Shown piece after piece: positions 1 through 6,582 of a stretch of 6,582 nucleotides of DNA. The stretch is from positions 1 through 6,582 of the forward strand of contig PLYX01000060.1 in NCBI GenBank assembly GCA_003151895.1. Direction: 5' to 3'. The first letter of the stretch is position 1. The number at the start of each line of letters is the position of its first letter. The notes below the pieces were generated by a model, which saw only the letters and a program-made list of their open reading frames with translations, did not search any database and was not told where the DNA came from. This stretch comes from Solirubrobacterales bacterium. Its GTDB lineage: Bacteria; Actinomycetota; Thermoleophilia; Solirubrobacterales; Solirubrobacteraceae. The position numbers and the translations under genes were made by a program.

Positions 1-869
1 TCCTGCGCCTGCACGGCAACAAGCGGCCGATGGCGCCCGACGCGTCGCTCGAGGAGATCGCGCACCAAACCCCGGGCTTCAGCGGGGCGGAGCTCGCCAA
101 CGTGATCAACGAGGCAGCCCTGCTGAGCGTGCGCGACGGACGCGAGCTGATCGACCAGGCGACGCTCGAGGAGGCGATCGACCGCGTCGTGGCGGGTCCC
201 GCCAAGAAGCACATCCTCACCCGCGAGGAGCGTTGGCTGATCTCGATCCACGAGGCCTCCCACGCGGTCGTCGCCGATGCGCTCGGCCAGACCACCTCGA
301 CGCGCAAGCTGTCGATCGTCGCGCGCGGGCGCACGCTCGGCACCGCCGCGCACATGCTCACCGACCGCGACCAGCTGATCCAGTCGGAAGTGGACCTGCA
401 GCAGCAGCTGATCGTGATCGTGTCGGGCACCGCCGGCGAGCGGATTGCGTTCGGCCACCTCTCCACAGGCGTGAGCGACGACCTGCACGCCGCGACCAGC
501 CTTGCACGCACGATGGTCACCTCGTTCGGCATGTCCGACGCGCTCGGGCCGGTCACGATCGGAGAGAAGGGGGGCGAGGTGTTCCTCGGCGCCTCATTGC
601 AGGACCTCGGCTCTGTCGGACCGTCGACGCTCGATTTGATCGACCGTGAAGTGGAGCGGCTCGTGGGGGAGGCGGAGGCGAAGGCCGCCGCCATCCTCGA
701 CCGAAACTGGCAGGCCGTCGAGGAGACCGCGCACGCGCTGCTCGAGCAGGAGACGCTCTCCGGCGTGGCGCTCGACGCGGTGCTCTCAACCGTGCGGGAA
801 GTCGAGCTGAGCGAGTTGCGCGACATCACCCGGCGAGCATCCCAACAGGACCCGGGGCACGGATCTTGA
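1..869 (+). CDS. ftsH: FtsH-family ATP-dependent zinc metalloprotease, C-terminal part (5' end outside window)
   Basis: This is the C-terminal half of an FtsH-type AAA+ protease, a membrane-anchored hexamer that unfolds and degrades membrane and cytosolic proteins. The reading frame is open from base 3, so the true start lies upstream; the Met codon at 30 is internal. Residues below count from that Met. The end of the AAA+ domain is recognisable by TPGFSGAELANVINEAALL (residues 14-32), the FtsH lid signature. The M41 peptidase domain follows: zinc motif HEASH (H74, E75, H78; bases 249-263), a conserved Glu at 137 and the distal zinc ligand Asp at 151 in STGVSDDL. The usual HEAGH is HEASH here, and the usual LGGRAAEE stretch reads VSGTAGER, so this is a divergent paralogue, but all catalytic residues are present. 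About 200 residues follow HEASH, roughly 20 fewer than in E. coli FtsH, without the usual long hydrophilic tail. The Walker motifs, arginine fingers and membrane segments lie outside the window and cannot be checked. The stop overlaps the next start by 4 bp. Confidence 0.95.
   Translation, partial: LRLHGNKRPMAPDASLEEIAHQTPGFSGAELANVINEAALLSVRDGRELIDQATLEEAIDRVVAGPAKKHILTREERWLISIHEASHAVVADALGQTTSTRKLSIVARGRTLGTAAHMLTDRDQLIQSEVDLQQQLIVIVSGTAGERIAFGHLSTGVSDDLHAATSLARTMVTSFGMSDALGPVTIGEKGGEVFLGASLQDLGSVGPSTLDLIDREVERLVGEAEAKAAAILDRNWQAVEETAHALLEQETLSGVALDAVLSTVREVELSELRDITRRASQQDPGHGS
866..869 (+). other. 4-bp stop/start overlap TTGA
   Basis: The TGA of the ftsH-type gene (867-869) overlaps the TTG start of the next gene (866-868). 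This arrangement is typical of translational coupling by terminating ribosomes, and it fits the lack of a strong ribosome binding site here. It implies that the two genes share a transcript. Confidence 0.75.
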
Positions 870-943
870 GGTCGCTCGCCGCCGGGGCTCTGATCGCCGT
901 GGCGATCGCCTCGGTCGGCCCGGGCGTCGCTCGGGGCGAAGCG
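866..943 (+). other. Signal peptide of the 567-residue exported protein
   Basis: The first 26 codons encode one Arg, a hydrophobic run (AAGALIAVAIASV) and a small-residue region (GPGVARGEA) typical of a Sec signal peptide. Cleavage could fall after Ala22 or Ala26; the sequence alone does not decide. There is no lipobox cysteine, so a lipoprotein is unlikely. Confidence 0.8.
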
Positions 944-2569
944 ACGTGGCGCCTGGAACAGCCCGCGCCGCCCGCCGGCGCCCGCTTCAAGGTCCCGCTC
1001 GGCACGCCAGACGACATGGAGTTCCTCGCGCCCAACGAGGGCCTGCTCAGTGTCGAGGGCAACGCGGTGGTCCCAACCGGGCTGTTCTTCTGGAACGGGC
1101 GCGCCTGGCGCCAGCTCTCGACCGTCTGTGGTGGCTCGGGCGAAGCCTCGCGGATCGCATGGGCGGGGCCCGACGAGTTCTGGACGATCACCGAACCGAG
1201 CGAGCCGCGCGTCGGATCGGGACTGGCCCTCTGTCACTTCAAGGATGGGGTCGTGGTCGGCTCCTACTCCACGCCACTGCAATCGCCGGATCCCTTCCGC
1301 CCGATGGACGCCGCCGCCTGTGACGGGCCGGACGACTGCTGGTTTGCCGGGATCGCAAGCGAGGACCCGACCGGTCAGCGGGCCGGCGCGTTTCACCTGC
1401 ACTGGGACGGCGCCAATCTCACGACCTCCTATCAGCCGGAGGGACGCGGGGTCAGCGGCCTCGCCTCCTTCGGGGGCACGTTCTACGAGAGCACGCTCGT
1501 CGGCGCCCAAGCGGGAGACGCGACAGACCCCGTGACGCTCGGCACGCCCGAGCCGCTCGGCCCGATCCTGATCCACAGGCTCGCGGGCGCGACGTTCGCC
1601 GACGCGAACTTCCTGCCGTTCCCATACTCCGGCGTGCCCGCCGAAGGCGTGGAGCTGCTGTCGGCGAAATCCGACGCCACGGATCTGTGGTTCTCCGGCG
1701 GCGGCGCCGCCTCCGGGCCCGCCGCCCCGCACGACGGCTCGGTTGCGAGCCCGCCGCTCGCCGTCCACTACGACGAACCGTTCTTCCAGCAGGCGCCGAT
1801 CGACAGCTCGCTGTTCGGCAGCGAAGATCGCTTCGTCGACATCGCGCCCGTGCCCGGCACCAGCAGCGCCTGGGTCGCCGACCAGGCGCTCTCCGAACGG
1901 GGGAGCGCCACAGACCGGGCCAAGGTCGCGCTGATCGGCGCCGACGGGAGTGCCACACAGCAGACGCTGCCCGCGTCCGGCGCCGGGCGTGGAAGCGCTC
2001 AACTGGTGGCGGCGAGCGGACTGGAAGAAGCGTGGATGGCGACCTCCGCGGGCTGGCTGTTCCACTACTCCAACGGGACGGTCCTCCCCGAAGACACGGA
2101 CCCCAATTGGGCGAGCACGATCACCCAGCGTCCCAACGAGTCGGTGGCCCAGTTCGTCTCAGACACGCCGCCGCCCGACGACTCGCAACTGTTCGCGCCG
2201 CCGCCGGTGCAGGTCGAAACGAAAGCAAGCGGCGAATCGGCGCCCCTCGTGATCCCTGCGCTGCTGAAGGACATCAAGGTCGCGCGCCGCGGACTGACGG
2301 TCACGATCAGCTTCCAGTTGACGCGCCTGGCGGACGTGCAGCTTCTCGCCAAGTTGCACGGCAAGGTGATCGCGCGCACGCGCGAGGAGCGCTTGAAGGC
2401 GGGCAAGCGCAAGCTCCAACTTCGTTTTGAACGCAAGCGCTGGCCCGACGCGCTCAGCTTCAAGACCAAGGAGCTCACCAAGCCGAAGCCGGTCCCGGCG
2501 TCTGGCTCGCAAGGCGAAGCGAAAACTGGCCCCACGGCTGTCAGCACGAGCGTGCGCCGGCATGGCTGA
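866..2569 (+). CDS. Exported protein with probable beta-propeller body and basic C-terminal beta-sandwich-like domain
   Basis: I do not recognise a named gene. The 567-residue product starts with a Sec-type signal peptide: MRSL, a hydrophobic core of Ala, Leu, Ile and Val to about residue 17, then a short polar region ending near residues 22-26. This supports the TTG start at 866, which forms a TTGA overlap with the ftsH stop. No strong Shine-Dalgarno is seen; GGGG at 854-857 is a weak candidate. Residues 27-435 contain repeated strand-like units ending in aromatic motifs (FFWNGRAWRQL, FHLHWDGANL, DLWFSGGG, EEAWMATSAGWLFHY), which suggests a beta-propeller or similar repeat fold. Cysteines are few (C88, C123, C152, C158), which fits disulfides outside the cytoplasm. 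After an acidic Pro-rich hinge (about 433-450), residues 460-536 form a separate Lys/Arg-rich domain, then a short polar tail. No catalytic motif and no second membrane segment are visible. Position and overlaps suggest co-expression with both neighbours. Gene call confident; fold moderate; function unknown. Confidence 0.92.
   Translation: MRSLAAGALIAVAIASVGPGVARGEATWRLEQPAPPAGARFKVPLGTPDDMEFLAPNEGLLSVEGNAVVPTGLFFWNGRAWRQLSTVCGGSGEASRIAWAGPDEFWTITEPSEPRVGSGLALCHFKDGVVVGSYSTPLQSPDPFRPMDAAACDGPDDCWFAGIASEDPTGQRAGAFHLHWDGANLTTSYQPEGRGVSGLASFGGTFYESTLVGAQAGDATDPVTLGTPEPLGPILIHRLAGATFADANFLPFPYSGVPAEGVELLSAKSDATDLWFSGGGAASGPAAPHDGSVASPPLAVHYDEPFFQQAPIDSSLFGSEDRFVDIAPVPGTSSAWVADQALSERGSATDRAKVALIGADGSATQQTLPASGAGRGSAQLVAASGLEEAWMATSAGWLFHYSNGTVLPEDTDPNWASTITQRPNESVAQFVSDTPPPDDSQLFAPPPVQVETKASGESAPLVIPALLKDIKVARRGLTVTISFQLTRLADVQLLAKLHGKVIARTREERLKAGKRKLQLRFERKRWPDALSFKTKELTKPKPVPASGSQGEAKTGPTAVSTSVRRHG
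2243..2473 (+). other. Basic C-terminal beta-sandwich-like domain of the 567-residue protein
   Basis: Residues 460-536 alternate hydrophobic and polar positions in several predicted strands (LTVTISFQLTRLADVQLLAK, then KVIARTREERLKAGKRKLQL). The pattern 'sequence as strand, then Arg/Lys-Leu-Lys-Ala-Gly' resembles the small Ig-like or FlgD-like beta-sandwich modules at the C-termini of many exported actinobacterial proteins. The domain is rich in Lys and Arg, unlike the acidic body, so it could bind an anionic cell-wall polymer; that is a guess. The assignment rests on pattern only. Confidence 0.5.
2562..2569 (+). other. 8-bp gene overlap (ATG inside the end of the preceding gene)
   Basis: ATG at 2562-2564 lies inside the last codons of the 567-residue gene, whose TGA is at 2567-2569. 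No clear Shine-Dalgarno precedes it, so re-initiation after termination is the likely mode. If the later GTG at 2634 is the real start, the genes are instead separated by 64 bp. Confidence 0.6.
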
Positions 2570-2732
2570 GCGACCGCACGTGTGGCTCGCGCTCGCCGCG
2601 CTGCTCGCCAAGGTGAGAGCGGGGCTCTGGAGCGTGCGCACGCATCGCCTCCGTGCGACGGTTGTCTTCGCGGTGCTACTTGCCGTCGGAGTGTCTGCCG
2701 TCCACGTCGCCGGCCACGGCGCTCGTGCGGCC
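2562..2732 (+). other. N-terminal export segment (signal peptide or signal anchor) of the large protein
   Basis: Residues 1-31 contain seven Lys/Arg, and residues 32-50 form one hydrophobic stretch (ATVVFAVLLAVGVSAVHVA) followed by HGARAAGPGG. ARA-A near residue 57 would suit signal peptidase I. The n-region is long for a cleaved signal, so either a signal anchor or a start further downstream (GTG 2634) is possible. No twin-arginine motif and no lipobox are seen. Confidence 0.7.
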
Positions 2733-5700
2733 GGACCGGGCGGCGCCGAGCCCACGCCTCAGCCCGCGCTCGGCACGGCCGACCGCTCAACCGTGCTCAT
2801 GGGCGCCGCGAGCGCCGGCGCGCCCGGTGAAGCGTGGGCGTACAGAGTGCTCCCGCTCGACGTGCCCGCGCCATCTGTCGCATCCGGAAACGCAGCGTTC
2901 GCCTCGCCTCCGGCGGGTGGGGCCGCGCCGGCAGGCCAGCTCGTGTTCGAGCGCGCCACCGACGCCGCTCCCGACTGGACCATCCAGGAAACCCCGTCAG
3001 ACGAAGAAGGCAAGCCCTACCGCGGCATGGAACCCAACCGGCTCTCGGCACGCATCACGCCGCACGGCGGCGGGCTGCTCGTCGGCCAGGACTCCACGCG
3101 GCCGAGCGGCAAGCAGACGGTGGTGCTCGCACGCGACCCCGGCGGGCGCTTTCGCGTCTTGCCAGAACCACCCGCTGGTGTGCTCCTCGGTGCGGGCGAA
3201 AGTGGTGAAGCGGGCGGAAGTGGCGAAGCGGGCGAAAGCGAACCGAAGGCGGAGATGCTCGCCGAAAAGGAAGGCGCCGGCGCGGTCGCCGACGCGGCGG
3301 TCGAGAATGGCAGCCACACCGAAGCGTATTTCGGCGCGCTTGGGCGCACCCGCGATCTCGGCGTTGCGCGCTGGGACGGCGAACATTGGACGCGCGAGCC
3401 GATCGAACTGTCGGCGAGCTACACCGGCAGCTTCACGATCGTGGCGATCGGCGGCAGCTCCCCACAGAACCTGTGGCTGCTCGGACAGCCGAGCCAGAGC
3501 AGCGGCCTCGGGATCGCGCTGTTCAAGCGGGTGCAAGCCAAAGCGGGCGAATACCGCTGGGAAGCGGCCTCGCTCGGCTCGGGGCTGTTCTCGGCGGCTG
3601 AAACCCCAGCGCGTGGCGTCACCAAGCTCGGGCCGCTGACCGGCGCCGCTCAGCCGCTCACGGTCACCGAGAAAGGCGCGTGGATCGACGGCAATCTACA
3701 GGCGCCAGGCGGCGGCAGCGACGGGTACGACTTCACGCTCTACTACGACATCGGGCAGGGCAAGGTGACGGGCAGCTGGTGCGATGCGCGCGACAGCTCA
3801 GGCGTCGCGCTCTGCGAACACCCCTTCGGCGCACGCTTCGGGCGGCTGTCCGGGTACCGCAGCTTCGCCTTCGACGGTCCCGGCTACGGCACGCGGATCC
3901 TCACCAATCCGCTGCTTCCCGGAGGCGAAGACACCACCAACCTCGGCAGTTACCTCAGCTTCGAAGGAGCCACGTTCACGCGGATGCCCGGCGCGGGCGC
4001 CGACAACGCGCCCGGCGGGGCCTTCTACAGCCCGCAGGACGGCTGGCTCGAAGGTTCGGTTCAGGTGACGACCGCGCAGCAGCCCGAGCGGCTCGTGGGC
4101 TGGCCCGTGTCGGCGCGCGCTCCCTTCACGGCGGTCGCCTCCGCGCCCGGCTCGACACCCGGCGACCCCGCCGCGCAGGCGCTCGCCGTCGGCGCGGAAG
4201 GGGCGGTGGCGCGCTACGCACCCGGGCACGGCTGGGAACGCGAGTTCCTGCTGACGGGCAGCGGCGCGGTCAGCTCGCCCACCCTGCGCGGCGTCGCCTG
4301 GCCCGACCCAAACAGGGCGTTCGCCGTCGGCGACCTCGGCGCGATGTGGGTGTGGCGCGGCGAAACAGGGCTGTGGGAGAAAGACCCCGCGGCGCCCTTG
4401 AACGGCTTCCAGGGCAACCTGCTCGGGATCGCCTTCAGCCCGAGCAACCCGGCGCTCGGCTACGCGGTGGGCCTCGGCGGCACGCTGCTGCGCTACGGCA
4501 AGAGCTGGACCCAGGAAGAAGAACTGCCGGGTGGCTTCAAGGAAGCCAACTTCACATCGGTCGCGTTCGCCGGCTCGGAGGCGATGGTGGCAGCCGAACA
4601 CGACCTGCTCGTAAACGTTGGCTCGGGTTGGAAGGTCGACCCGGAAGTACACGCGCTGCTCTCGAGCCTGCCCACCGTCCCGTCGCTGAACGTCGTCGCG
4701 GGACTGCCCGGCGGCGGAGCGGTGGCGGCGGGGCGCGACGTCGTGCTCGAGCGTGACAGTGCGGGCGCCCCGTGGCACTTCTCAGAACAACCGATCGTCG
4801 ACGAGACGGCTGTTGCGGCCGCGCCACTGCTCGAAGGATCCAAGGTGCGCGCGCTGCTGTCGGTCGTGCCCGACTTCACCTATCCGCCGCCGCTGGTCCT
4901 GCCGCCCGTGGACCCCAACACCCCCGGCCCGCTGATCCCGCCCAACCCGCTGGCCGGCGACGGCTACCTGCTGCGCGAGACGCCGGCAGGCTGGGAGGAC
5001 GAGGAGCGCGCCGCCTACGCAGGCGACACCTCCGACAAGCCGATGAAGGCCGATCCCGTCGCTGCGCTCGACGTCGGCCCCTCCGGCTCGGGCTGGGCGC
5101 TCGGCGGGTGGAGCGGCCACGCCGACGACGCCGGGCGCGGCAGCGACGCGAACGGCTCCGGCCAGGCGGTGCGCGCCGAAGTGCAAACAGCCGGCATCTA
5201 CAGCTACGCGCCTGGCGGCAACCCGCCCGGCCCACCGGGTGAGCTGACCGCGCCCATCCCCCTGCAGAGCGGCGGCGCCACATTCGCCGTCGGCGGCCAC
5301 GCCGAGTGCATCGACCCGTGCGCCGCGCTCGCCGACGAGGGAATCGCCCCCGACCGCAACCTCGGCGCGGCGCTCGGCGCCATCGACGGCCTCTCCGCGC
5401 AGCCCAACGGTCCGCGGATGCTGCTCTACACCGGCGGGCGCGAGACGCCAGGCGAGGGTCCCGAGCCGCCGGCCGAGGCAGATCGTTACGCGCAGTTGCT
5501 CTCCGGCGCAGGCAGCCTGCCGGTCTATCCGGCGCTGTCGGCGGGCGACAGCGAAGGTGGAGTGGCGGGAGCGTTCGGAGCGGCGTTCGCGTCGTTTGCG
5601 GCTCCGTTCGGCGAAGGAGCGACACCGGCCGGTGTGAGCACCGCGAGCATCCCGGCCGGGACGGCCTCGCCACAGCCCGGGGCGCGTACCCACTACGCCT

Positions 5701-6582
5701 TCGACAGCGCCGGCCCGGCGGGCACGGTGCGCGTGATCGTGATCGACAACTCGCGCGGGTCGCTCGCCGCGTCCGACCCTTACCAGAACCCGGCCGAACC
5801 ACAGGCGCCGTGGCTCGCCCGGATGCTCGCCGACGCGAAGGCGCGCGGCGTCCCCGCGATCGTGGTCGGCAGCCGCGAGCTGAACCCGAACCTGCCGCCG
5901 GCGCTGAACGTCGCCTCCGACGCGAGCGAAGAGGCTCAGATCATGGTCCAGGGCGGCGCCTCCGCCTACCTGTATGAGCGCCCCGAGGAAAGCCGCACGA
6001 GCCAGATCCCGTCGGGTGGCTCGGTCACGATCCCCGAGTTCGGCAGCGGCGCGCTCGGCTACCGCTCCTCGATCTCCGACTCCTTCAAAGCCGGCCAGCC
6101 CGACGCGCTGTTCGGAACGACCGGCTACCTGCTCGTCAGCGTCGAAGTCGCCAAGCGCAATCCGGCCACAAACGTCGCGCCCGTCGGCGCGCGCCTGATC
6201 CCGCTTGTGCAGGAAGTGTCGCTCGACCCGGTCGACGGCACGCTGCTGCGACGCAGCGCCCCCGCGCTCTTCACGGGCCTTGGAAGGCGACCGCTGGCGG
6301 GCGACCGCTGGGGGCCGGTGTCTGCCTCCGACGGCAACCCCAACCCGCCCGGCGCCGACCCCTACAGCGAATTCCCGCCGAAGCTGTGCGTGCAGTCGGA
6401 CTGCTCAAGCGCGATCCAACCGGAATACACCTTCACCTCCTCTGAACCCGAAATCGCCAACTTCGTAGAGCAGGACCCCAACTCGACCAACCTGCGCAAG
6501 CCGCTGCAGAACTCCTCCGGCCACGTGATCGGAGATCCTCACTCGGCCATCCTGTGCGCGTTCAACCCGGGCACCACCACCG
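2562..6582 (+). CDS. Very large exported multidomain protein: propeller blades, degenerate metallophosphoesterase-like domain, Ig-like domain (3' end outside window)
   Basis: The frame from ATG 2562 has no stop to the window edge, giving at least 1340 residues. I know no gene name. Order of parts: basic N-terminus with a hydrophobic segment (residues 32-50); Ala/Gly/Pro-rich stretch (58-125); acidic Gly/Glu/Ser tandem repeat (211-226); beta-propeller-like region (about 240-700) with Ycf48/BNR-like blades at 535-694; Pro-rich linker (774-796); another blade-like piece ending ALGGWSG; a domain shaped like a calcineurin-type phosphoesterase with ligand positions replaced (907-1140); and the start of a Big2-like Ig domain (1288 onward). 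Cysteines come in close pairs (C407/C418, C916/C920, C1276/C1281), as expected for disulfides outside the cell. The start overlaps the previous stop by 8 bp. GTG 2634 is an alternative start that would give a shorter, more classical signal peptide. Probable location is the cell surface or secreted. The role is unknown: large size, repeats and Ig-like modules suggest adhesion, scaffolding or ligand recognition rather than catalysis. Confidence 0.93.
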   Translation, partial: MAERPHVWLALAALLAKVRAGLWSVRTHRLRATVVFAVLLAVGVSAVHVAGHGARAAGPGGAEPTPQPALGTADRSTVLMGAASAGAPGEAWAYRVLPLDVPAPSVASGNAAFASPPAGGAAPAGQLVFERATDAAPDWTIQETPSDEEGKPYRGMEPNRLSARITPHGGGLLVGQDSTRPSGKQTVVLARDPGGRFRVLPEPPAGVLLGAGESGEAGGSGEAGESEPKAEMLAEKEGAGAVADAAVENGSHTEAYFGALGRTRDLGVARWDGEHWTREPIELSASYTGSFTIVAIGGSSPQNLWLLGQPSQSSGLGIALFKRVQAKAGEYRWEAASLGSGLFSAAETPARGVTKLGPLTGAAQPLTVTEKGAWIDGNLQAPGGGSDGYDFTLYYDIGQGKVTGSWCDARDSSGVALCEHPFGARFGRLSGYRSFAFDGPGYGTRILTNPLLPGGEDTTNLGSYLSFEGATFTRMPGAGADNAPGGAFYSPQDGWLEGSVQVTTAQQPERLVGWPVSARAPFTAVASAPGSTPGDPAAQALAVGAEGAVARYAPGHGWEREFLLTGSGAVSSPTLRGVAWPDPNRAFAVGDLGAMWVWRGETGLWEKDPAAPLNGFQGNLLGIAFSPSNPALGYAVGLGGTLLRYGKSWTQEEELPGGFKEANFTSVAFAGSEAMVAAEHDLLVNVGSGWKVDPEVHALLSSLPTVPSLNVVAGLPGGGAVAAGRDVVLERDSAGAPWHFSEQPIVDETAVAAAPLLEGSKVRALLSVVPDFTYPPPLVLPPVDPNTPGPLIPPNPLAGDGYLLRETPAGWEDEERAAYAGDTSDKPMKADPVAALDVGPSGSGWALGGWSGHADDAGRGSDANGSGQAVRAEVQTAGIYSYAPGGNPPGPPGELTAPIPLQSGGATFAVGGHAECIDPCAALADEGIAPDRNLGAALGAIDGLSAQPNGPRMLLYTGGRETPGEGPEPPAEADRYAQLLSGAGSLPVYPALSAGDSEGGVAGAFGAAFASFAAPFGEGATPAGVSTASIPAGTASPQPGARTHYAFDSAGPAGTVRVIVIDNSRGSLAASDPYQNPAEPQAPWLARMLADAKARGVPAIVVGSRELNPNLPPALNVASDASEEAQIMVQGGASAYLYERPEESRTSQIPSGGSVTIPEFGSGALGYRSSISDSFKAGQPDALFGTTGYLLVSVEVAKRNPATNVAPVGARLIPLVQEVSLDPVDGTLLRRSAPALFTGLGRRPLAGDRWGPVSASDGNPNPPGADPYSEFPPKLCVQSDCSSAIQPEYTFTSSEPEIANFVEQDPNSTNLRKPLQNSSGHVIGDPHSAILCAFNPGTTT
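3192..3239 (+). repeat. 18-bp tandem repeat, about 2.7 copies, inside the large gene
   Basis: Copies lie at 3192-3209, 3210-3227 and a partial 3228-3239. The unit begins GCGGGCGRAAGTGGYGAA and encodes Ala-Gly-Glu/Gly-Ser-Gly-Glu. The first two copies differ at two bases. The repeat keeps the frame and lies in an acidic low-complexity linker ahead of the propeller region. It probably arose by slippage and may vary in copy number between strains. Confidence 0.85.
4164..4643 (+). other. Run of Ycf48/BNR-like beta-propeller blades
   Basis: Residues 535-694 of the large protein hold about four similar units of 40 or so residues. Each has a hydrophobic strand, a small-residue turn, and a closing aromatic strand: ALAVGAEGAVARYAPGHGW, then GVAWPDPNRAFAVGDLGAMW, then GIAFSPSNPALGYAVGLGG followed by TLLRYGKSW, then SVAFAGSEAMVAAEHDLLV followed by GSGWKVDP. 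The AVGxxGxxxRY...W pattern is that of BNR/Ycf48-type blades in exported propellers. Such propellers bind proteins or glycans; the ligand here is unknown. Confidence 0.65.
5280..5981 (+). other. Calcineurin-like metallophosphoesterase-type domain with metal ligands replaced
   Basis: Residues 907-1140 follow the order of strands in calcineurin-like phosphoesterases: FAVGGHAEC (the GDxH site), LLYTGGRE (the GDxxD site), LPVYPALSAGDSEG (the GNHD site), THYAFD...VRVIVIDNS, PWLARMLADAKARG, AIVVGSREL (the single His site), and QGGASAYLYER (the GHxH-A-Y-E-R site). At each of the five metal sites the expected Asp, Asn or His is missing or displaced. The backbone pattern fits the fold and the ligands do not fit catalysis, so a pseudo-enzyme is likely. 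C916 and C920 could form a disulfide that replaces the metal in stabilising the first loop. This is by-eye alignment to remembered motifs. Confidence 0.55.
6423..6582 (+). other. Start of a Big2-like Ig domain (cut by window edge)
   Basis: Residues from 1288 read YTFTSSEPEIANFVEQDP, and later AILCAFNPGTTT. This is the 'T-S-S-D-P-x-I-A-x-F-V ... A-x-x-x-G-x-x-T-V' layout of bacterial Ig-like group 2 domains, common in surface proteins and adhesins. The last strand would follow just past the window. A cysteine pair (C1276, C1281) lies just before it, and C1332 is inside it. Confidence 0.5.

Noticed and set aside
30..32. ATG at 30 as the start of a short standalone M41 peptidase
   Set aside because: The same frame is open to base 3 and encodes LRLHGNKRP, which matches the FtsH AAA+ domain just before the lid, so the gene clearly continues upstream.
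2653..4756. Two + strand frames in another register (2653-3639 and 3680-4756)
   Set aside because: Translations are Arg/Ser/Pro-rich or Arg/Ala-rich low complexity with no signal or domain. The frame from 2562 gives a coherent protein across the same stretch.
3798..5802. Long open frames on the minus strand (3798-4778, 4782-5693, 4876-5802)
   Set aside because: They lie antisense to the continuous + strand frame. Their products are Arg/Ala-rich with no domain pattern, as expected for shadow frames in very GC-rich coding DNA.
5280..5981. Active calcineurin-like phosphatase
   Set aside because: The general pattern fits, but none of the five metal-binding motifs has its expected residues, so catalysis is not supported.
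1..6582. CRISPR arrays, tRNA/rRNA genes, insertion sequences, att sites, rho-independent terminators
   Set aside because: None seen. The window is coding end to end, with overlapping genes and no spaced direct repeats, terminal inverted repeats or hairpin plus T-run.

Overview
The window is very GC-rich: 43 of 60 bases in the first line are G or C, and most third codon positions are G or C. It is coding throughout. It holds three genes on the + strand: the 3' part of an FtsH-type AAA protease, a complete exported protein, and the 5' part of a very large exported protein still open at the right edge. The genes overlap by 4 bp and 8 bp, so no intergenic DNA, terminator or internal promoter region is visible. 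The GC content and the style of the two exported proteins (Ala/Gly/Pro-rich, propeller-like segments, Ig-like pieces) suggest a high-GC actinobacterium, most likely of the Thermoleophilia/Solirubrobacterales type. That placement is from memory of family style, not from a search.

Layout: (1) 1-869, the FtsH end of the AAA+ domain and the whole M41 zinc-peptidase domain, with HEASH and the distal Asp ligand in place. (2) 866-2569, a 567-residue protein with a Sec-type signal peptide, a probable beta-propeller body and a basic C-terminal beta-sandwich-like domain. (3) 2562 to beyond 6582, at least 1340 residues. It has an N-terminal hydrophobic export segment, a low-complexity stretch with an 18-bp tandem repeat, a propeller region with Ycf48/BNR-like blades, a Pro-rich linker, a domain that looks like a calcineurin-type metallophosphoesterase with its metal ligands replaced, and the start of a Big2-like Ig domain.

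How they work together is inference. The overlaps indicate one transcript with translational coupling. A membrane-anchored quality-control protease would then be made together with two exported, probably surface-located proteins. A role for the protease in quality control or processing of the exported pair is possible but is not shown by the sequence. The most unusual element is the apparent pseudo-phosphoesterase domain inside the large exported protein.
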